From: JAKANT01 sp035502095
GTDB lineage: Bacteria > Pseudomonadota > Gammaproteobacteria > Burkholderiales > Burkholderiaceae_F
DNA length: 64,000 bases
Direction: 5' to 3'
NCBI GenBank assembly: GCA_035502095.1
Contig: DATJUX010000049.1
Coordinates: 77,716-141,715, forward strand
The translations under genes were made by a program, and so were the position numbers. The notes under the pieces were generated by a model that had not been told where the DNA came from, did no database searches, and saw only the letters and a list, made by a program, of their open reading frames with translations. Positions 59,452 to 64,000 of this stretch are shown here, one piece after another. The stretch's first letter is position 1. Every line of letters begins with the position of its first letter.

Positions 59452-61635
59452 CTAAGGCTGACGGGCGGTCGTCGCGCCGCCGGTTCGCGCCGGGCTTTCC
59501 ATGTCGAGTTGATCGACCAGGAACGCGAAGATATCCGCTTCCAACTCCAGCGCGGCCGAAAGCGGAGTGCCCATGCCGTGTCCGGCTCCGGCATCCGTGC
59601 GCAGCAGGACCGGATGCCGCGCTGCGGTCGCCGCCTGCAGCCGCGCAGCCATCTTGCGCGATTCGTAGGGTGCGACGCGCCCGTCGTTATCGCCGGTGGT
59701 GAGCAGCACCGCCGGATACGCGACGCCGTCGCGCACGCGCAGCAGCGGCGAATAGTCGTACAACGCCTTGAACTGGTCCGGATCCTGCACGCTGCCGAAC
59801 TCGGTGACGTTGTATTCACCGTTCGGCTGCGTCTCCCAGCGCAGCGAGTCGTAGATGCCCACCTGGCTCACGACCGCGCGCATCGCCTGCGGCTGCTGGG
59901 TCAGCGCCGCGCCCATGGTCAATCCGCCGTTGCTGCCGCCCATGATCGCCAGGCGCTCGGGCCGCGTGTAGTCGTTCTCGACCAGGTAGCGCATCGCGGC
60001 GGCGAAGTCGTCGAAAACGTTCTGCTTGCGGGTCAGCATGCCGGCGCGATGCCAGGGCTCGCCGTATTCGCCGCCGCCTCGCGTGCCGACGACCGCGTAG
60101 ACCCCGCCGTAGTCGAGCCACAGGCGGTTGAGGCCGGAAAAGTACGGCACCATGCTGATGCCATAGCCGCCATAGCCGTAAAGAAGCACCGGGTTGCGGC
60201 CGTCGAGCTTCATGTCCTTGCGGTGCAGGACCGTCACCGGAACGTGCGTGCCGTCCGGGGAGGTCGCGAACCCGGTATCGATCGTCGCGTCGTCGAAGTC
60301 GAACGCAGGGCGCGCCGAGAGCGCGGTGACGACGAGTTGCTGCGTGCGCGCATCGAAGAGCTGGTGCAGCGGCGGCGAGACGTAGCTCATCGTGCGCAAC
60401 AGCAGCCGGTCGCGATCGAGCACCTCGCCCAGGTCGACGTCACCGATCTTCTCGGTGCCGATCTCGCCGAGCGGCTTGCCGTCCAGGCCGAACACGCGTG
60501 CGCGCGACGGCCCGCCATCGCGGTATCGCACGAACAGGCGCGAGCGTGACGCCGCGATCTGGTCGGCAGCCAGGGCGTGCTCGTCCACGACGACTCTGGC
60601 GCGCGCGAGGCGCGGATCGGCGAGCGGCACGGCGAGCACGCGCCCGAGCGGCGCATCCTGGACCGACAGCAGATAGAGGCGGCCGTCCTCGCCGAACTTC
60701 GCCTGCTTCACCTCGTCGCCGAAATCGGCCACACGCGCCCACTTCCCTGCCGTGTTGCGCAGGTGGTAGGCGATCTCGCCGCCATCGCCGTTGCGGACCT
60801 CGGCGAGCAGGAAGAGGCCGTCGCGGCTTGCCTCGAGGGCGACCTCGGCGATGCGCGGGAACTCGCGCCCGATCACGTACCGGTCCTTGGCGAGCGGCGT
60901 GCCGAGGCGGTGAAACCAGATCTGCATGTGAAAGGCGCCGTCCGACTGCGGCACCTCGCCGGCCTGCGGATAGCGCGTGTAGAAAAAGCCCTTGCTGTCG
61001 GCGGCCCACTCGATGCTCCCGCCGCCGGTCGGATAGGTGACGCGGGGAATCTCGTCGGGCAGCCGCCGGCCGGTCGAGACGTCGTAGACATAGGCCGTGC
61101 CGTCCTCGGTGCCGTCCTTCGAAAGCGAAACCGCGACCAGCCGGCCATCGAACGACGGCGTGAAGAAGTCGATGGTCGTCCGCCCGGACGGGTCGATGCG
61201 CGCCGGATCGAGCACCAGCGTCTCGCGCTTCACGTCGAGCGATGCCGGCAGCACGACCAGCACCGGCTGGTTCTTCGGCGGCGCGCTCTTCAACGCGAAC
61301 AGCCTGCCGCCGCGATAACGCATGGCAAAGCGCGTCGCCGCGCGTTCGCCCAGCAGTTGCGCCAGGCGGCGAGAGATCTCGGGGCGCTGCGCGATGCCGT
61401 CGATGACCTTGCGCGTCAGGGCGTTCTGCGCCGCGACCCAGGCTTTCACCTCGGGCGCGTTGTCGTCCTCGAGCCAGCGATAGTCGTCGACGACGCTGAC
61501 GCCGTGATACATATCGGTAACGGGACGCTTGGGAGCCTCCGGATACTCGATTTCGGCCGCGCCGGCCGTGCCGGCAAGGACCAGCGCGACAAGCGCGAAG
61601 CGCGCGGCGCGCAGCGGCGGATAGAACACGTGCAT
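59452..61635 (-). CDS. Prolyl oligopeptidase family S9A serine peptidase
   Basis: A 727-residue exported S9A peptidase. The signal peptide (residues 1-26, ending GTAGA) precedes a beta-propeller domain beginning PVTDMYHGVSVVDDYRWLEDDNAPEVKAWVAAQNALT. The C-terminal catalytic domain has GGSNGGLTMG with Ser568, RGGGEYGEPWH, a late LLTTGDNDGRVAP Asp and GAGHGMGTPLS His. It cleaves short proline-containing peptides after proline. ATG 61635 begins the signal peptide; an upstream extension is not homologous. Peptides it releases could be imported by the Dpp-type system nearby. Confidence 0.95.
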   Translation of the reverse strand: MHVFYPPLRAARFALVALVLAGTAGAAEIEYPEAPKRPVTDMYHGVSVVDDYRWLEDDNAPEVKAWVAAQNALTRKVIDGIAQRPEISRRLAQLLGERAATRFAMRYRGGRLFALKSAPPKNQPVLVVLPASLDVKRETLVLDPARIDPSGRTTIDFFTPSFDGRLVAVSLSKDGTEDGTAYVYDVSTGRRLPDEIPRVTYPTGGGSIEWAADSKGFFYTRYPQAGEVPQSDGAFHMQIWFHRLGTPLAKDRYVIGREFPRIAEVALEASRDGLFLLAEVRNGDGGEIAYHLRNTAGKWARVADFGDEVKQAKFGEDGRLYLLSVQDAPLGRVLAVPLADPRLARARVVVDEHALAADQIAASRSRLFVRYRDGGPSRARVFGLDGKPLGEIGTEKIGDVDLGEVLDRDRLLLRTMSYVSPPLHQLFDARTQQLVVTALSARPAFDFDDATIDTGFATSPDGTHVPVTVLHRKDMKLDGRNPVLLYGYGGYGISMVPYFSGLNRLWLDYGGVYAVVGTRGGGEYGEPWHRAGMLTRKQNVFDDFAAAMRYLVENDYTRPERLAIMGGSNGGLTMGAALTQQPQAMRAVVSQVGIYDSLRWETQPNGEYNVTEFGSVQDPDQFKALYDYSPLLRVRDGVAYPAVLLTTGDNDGRVAPYESRKMAARLQAATAARHPVLLRTDAGAGHGMGTPLSAALELEADIFAFLVDQLDMESPARTGGATTARQP

Positions 61636-61705
61636 GGAGGGCTTCCGGGATCGAGGCCCCGATCGTAGCGGTTGCGGCACGGGTGCGTGGCGGTATTGTC
61701 GCGCC

Positions 61706-62548
61706 ATGGAAAAGCGCATCGAGACCATCTACCGGACCGCGCTCGGCGGCAGCACCTCGCAGGTCCGGCGCAACCGCGCCGTCGTGCCGCCGCTGGACTT
61801 CGACCGTCATTCGCCGTTCCTGCTCCTGATGGAGGACTGGTTCGACGCGTCCGGCGGATTCGAGACACACCCGCACCGGGGGTTTCAGACGGTGACCCTC
61901 GTGCTCGACGGCGAACTCGAGCATCGCGACCACACAGGCGCCCATGGGGTCCTGGCGCGCGGCGATGTGCAATGGATGACGGCGGGACGCGGCGCACTGC
62001 ACAGCGAGATGTCGCACGGCGGGGGCGTGACGCACACGCTGCAGCTGTGGCTCAACCTTCCCGCGCGCGACAAGATGAGCGCGCCGAGCTATCGCGACCA
62101 GAGGCTGGCCGACGCGCCCGTGTTTCGTCTCGAAGGCGGCGCGGTGCGCGTGTACGCGGGGACCGTGGGCGACGTTGCGCACGAGCACGGCAGCGTCTGG
62201 CCGCTGGTCCTGCTCGATGTCTCCCTGCAGGCCGGCCACGGCTACCGCGTGCCGGTGCCCGCGTCGTACCGCGGCTTTTTTTATCTTCTCGCAGGCGCTG
62301 CGCACCTTGGCGCCGATCGCGAAATGGCGCGCGCCGGCGATGTCGCATGGTTCGAGCCGGCCCAGGGCGACGGATCCGACACGCTCACGATAGAAGCGAC
62401 GGCGGCGCTGCGCGGGCTCGTCTACGCGTCACCGCCGATCGACGAGCCGGTGGCGGCGTATGGCCCGTTCGTGATGAACACGATGCGCGAAGTGCAGCAG
62501 GCGTTCGCGGATTACCACGCGGGGAGGTTGGTGGAGAGCGTGACGTAG
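61706..62548 (+). CDS. Pirin family protein
   Basis: A 280-residue pirin with two cupin domains. SPFLLLMEDWFDASGGFETHPHRGFQTVTLVLDGELEHRDHTG contains the metal-ligand His pair and Glu typical of pirins, followed by GDVQWMTAGRGALHSEM. The second cupin ends with the ASPPIDEPVAAYGPFVMNTMREVQQAFADY signature. Bacterial pirins such as YhhW have quercetinase activity or regulate pyruvate metabolism. ATG 61706; divergent from the peptidase. Confidence 0.95.
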   Translation: MEKRIETIYRTALGGSTSQVRRNRAVVPPLDFDRHSPFLLLMEDWFDASGGFETHPHRGFQTVTLVLDGELEHRDHTGAHGVLARGDVQWMTAGRGALHSEMSHGGGVTHTLQLWLNLPARDKMSAPSYRDQRLADAPVFRLEGGAVRVYAGTVGDVAHEHGSVWPLVLLDVSLQAGHGYRVPVPASYRGFFYLLAGAAHLGADREMARAGDVAWFEPAQGDGSDTLTIEATAALRGLVYASPPIDEPVAAYGPFVMNTMREVQQAFADYHAGRLVESVT

Positions 62549-62615
62549 TTCTGCCCCCTTCCTCCGCCCTCCGGCATTGCGGCGAGAATCGCCGCTCCCA
62601 TCCATCGAGCAGCGC

Positions 62616-63245
62616 ATGCGCGACACGAAGTCGGGTCCGGGCGACGCGAGCGACCCCCGGCGGTTGCGCCGCGCCGACTTGCCGGTCGACGCCCGCGCGC
62701 TTGCGCGCTTCCTGATCGGCAAGACGCTGGTGCACGACACCCGCGAAGGCCGGACCAGCGGACGGATCGTCGAAACCGAGGCCTACGTGGTGGGTGATGC
62801 GGCCGGACACGCCTTCATGGGCGAAACCGCGCGCAATCGATCGCTTTTCCTCGAGCGTGGACGCGCCTACGTCTACTTCAGCTACGGCGTGCACTGGTGC
62901 TTCAACGTCTCGGCCGAAACCGCGCGCGTCGGCGCGGGCGTGCTGGTGCGCGCGCTGGAACCGCTCGAAGGGCTCGACCTGATGCGGGCGCGCCGCGGCG
63001 TCGAGCGCGTCGTCGATCTGGCTCGCGGACCGGGTCGCCTGGCCCAGGCGCTTGCGATCGACCGGCGTCTCGACGGCACCGACCTCTGCGGTCGCGGCCC
63101 ACTATGGCTCGGCAGCGCGGTGCGTCCGACCGGCCGCATCGGACGCTCGGTGCGGATCGGCATCACCAAGGAGGCGCACCGCCTGCTGCGGTTCTACGAG
63201 CGCGGCAACGCGTGCGTCAGCGGCAGCCTGAGGATGCGAAGTTGA
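62616..63245 (+). CDS. 3-methyladenine DNA glycosylase (AAG/MPG family)
   Basis: A 209-residue glycosylase. FLIGKTLVHDTREGRTSGRIVETEAYVVGDAAGHAF carries the catalytic glutamate (ETEAY), followed by RNRSLFLERGRAYVYFSYGVHWCFNV and VLVRALEPLEGLDLM, all hallmarks of the AAG family. It removes alkylated purines. ATG 62616 is preferred because it places the conserved first strand about 30 residues in; a codon at 62577 would extend it. It follows the pirin gene with a 67-base gap. Confidence 0.95.
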   Translation: MRDTKSGPGDASDPRRLRRADLPVDARALARFLIGKTLVHDTREGRTSGRIVETEAYVVGDAAGHAFMGETARNRSLFLERGRAYVYFSYGVHWCFNVSAETARVGAGVLVRALEPLEGLDLMRARRGVERVVDLARGPGRLAQALAIDRRLDGTDLCGRGPLWLGSAVRPTGRIGRSVRIGITKEAHRLLRFYERGNACVSGSLRMRS

Positions 63246-63247
63246 TG

Positions 63248-63327
63248 TCTGTCACTCCCGCACCGCCGAGGCCGAGATCCTCGTCGCGATGACACCGATC
63301 TTTGTCATTCCGGGCCGCCGGAATCCC
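63248..63327. repeat. Two adjacent copies of the TGTCAT(C/T)CCGAGC-type repeat
   Basis: TCTGTCACTCCCGCACCG... ends GCGATGACACC, and a second short unit TTTGTCATTCCGGGCCGCCGGAATCCC follows at 63301. They lie between convergent genes like the copy at 7797. Confidence 0.45.
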
Positions 63328-63341
63328 AGCGCCGCGCCCCT

Positions 63342-63998
63342 TCACGCCCCCGCTGCGTGCATCTGCTCCATGAACGCGCGGATGCGCGCGGCGTTGGCGC
63401 CGATGTCGCTCGTGCCGATGCGCGACATCGAGCGCACGTCGAGTTCGCTGCCGTCGGTCGCAGCGCGCACGCGCACGACGACGTCGTCCTTGAAGCCGAA
63501 CATGCGCGTCGTGGCAGTCGCTTCGAGGCGGCCTTCCTGCGGCATCGACTCCACGACCTGCCACCCGGAGTCCGCCACGACCTTCACGGCGCGCGCGAAC
63601 AGTTCCGCCGGTGGGAGGCTCGAGCGCAAGGTCATGACGTCCGGATACGCGCGCTTCTGCAGCGCCGCCACCTCGTCACCCGCGTAGTCGAGGCCGTTCG
63701 GTGCCGCACGGCGGGTTTCTGCGAGCGCGACGAACACCGGCGGGTTCGCGGTGTCGGTGGTGACGTCGTGGATCGGCGGCACGCGTCGCGCCTTGATCGC
63801 GTGCGCCGCCGGGTAGCCGCCGACGACCGCGCCGAGCAGGACGCCGGCAAGCGCGGCTCCGAACCCTTGCGCGCCCGAAAAACGCCGCGCCAGGAACGCG
63901 GCGACAAGGGAAACGAGCACCGCAAGCGCGCCGAGGACGATTGAAGCGCCGAGAAGCCAGAACAGCGACACGCGCAGCGACCACCAGCTCAGCCTGTA
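63342..63998 (-). CDS. DUF1499 family membrane-anchored protein, 5' end probably beyond the window
   Basis: A protein of at least 219 residues with two N-terminal membrane segments (LFWLLGASIVLGALAVLVSLVAAFLARRF and GFGAALAGVLLGAVVGGYP) and a soluble DUF1499 domain: IHDVTTDTANPPVFVALAETR, and GWQVVESMPQEGRLEATATTRMFGFKDDVVVRVRA. A GTG at 63971 is possible, but the frame continues open to the right edge through SWWSLRV, which fits a membrane protein start, so the true start is probably outside. Function unknown. Confidence 0.85.
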   Translation of the reverse strand, partial: YRLSWWSLRVSLFWLLGASIVLGALAVLVSLVAAFLARRFSGAQGFGAALAGVLLGAVVGGYPAAHAIKARRVPPIHDVTTDTANPPVFVALAETRRAAPNGLDYAGDEVAALQKRAYPDVMTLRSSLPPAELFARAVKVVADSGWQVVESMPQEGRLEATATTRMFGFKDDVVVRVRAATDGSELDVRSMSRIGTSDIGANAARIRAFMEQMHAAGA

Positions 63999-64000
63999 GC

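Noticed and set aside
1..64000. Mobile elements, prophage, CRISPR arrays and toxin-antitoxin pairs
   Set aside because: No transposase, integrase, cas gene, direct repeat array or recognisable toxin-antitoxin operon was found.

Overview
The window is very GC-rich, densely coded bacterial DNA with no rRNA, tRNA, CRISPR array, transposase or phage gene that I could find. The gene families (NodT/HlyD/DHA2 efflux, DUF1302 porin, Mla-type lipid transport, NnrS, DUF1800/DUF1501 pair, Dpp-type ABC system, HflK/HflC) and the codon use point to a proteobacterium, most likely a betaproteobacterium of Burkholderiales type. That placement is inferred from gene content, not from a marker gene.

Layout. 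1-12.7 kb is a carbohydrate block. A secreted GH144-like glucoamylase-family protein, a sugar-binding protein, two MalF/MalG-type permeases and a very large secreted F5/8C plus (alpha/alpha)6 protein run rightward; the last four overlap by ATGA. A GH1 beta-glucosidase with a LacI-type operator, a secreted AGE-like barrel protein and a DUF1302 outer-membrane channel run leftward. 12.9-18.1 kb holds single genes: two VOC proteins, a NUDIX hydrolase, a GST, a DMT transporter, and an SDR-fold protein carrying the complete halohydrin dehalogenase signature. 18.4-22.7 kb is a tripartite EmrAB/NodT-type drug efflux operon. 24.3-28.3 kb is a leftward group terC-like/hflC/hflK/uppP, apparently a second hflKC copy. 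28.5-31.4 kb encodes MlaE and MlaD-like proteins and a lipoprotein, without the MlaF ATPase, followed by an ACT-domain protein. 31.5-38.8 kb holds a cytochrome P460-type protein, a WYL regulator divergent from a NIPSNAP protein, a gene remnant, a molybdenum-carrier-like protein, a QueA paralogue, an SDR, an XRE-cupin regulator and an alpha/beta hydrolase.

39-41.5 kb is a CFA-synthase-like methyltransferase overlapping an FAD oxidoreductase, the pairing known from 10-methyl fatty acid synthesis. 41.6-45 kb has a Bax-inhibitor-1 protein and an nnrS-sirB-DUF1345 cluster preceded by an FNR/DNR-type box. 45.3-49.4 kb is a DUF1800/DUF1501 pair with a third, cell-surface-sorted haem protein. 49.3-51 kb is a methyltransferase divergent from an HxlR regulator, with a palindrome between them. 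51-56.9 kb is a complete peptide ABC operon. 57.1-64 kb contains a cysteine-type GrdB-like protein, trpS with a transcription-attenuator-like leader, an S9 prolyl oligopeptidase, a pirin, a 3-methyladenine DNA glycosylase and an edge-truncated DUF1499 protein.

The most notable items are the putative halohydrin dehalogenase (13389-14072), the trpS attenuator (59253-59384), the branched-fatty-acid gene pair (38979-41532), the second hflKC/uppP/terC group, and the beta-glucan-type utilisation block at the left end. Two families of short dispersed hairpin repeats occupy many of the intergenic gaps.
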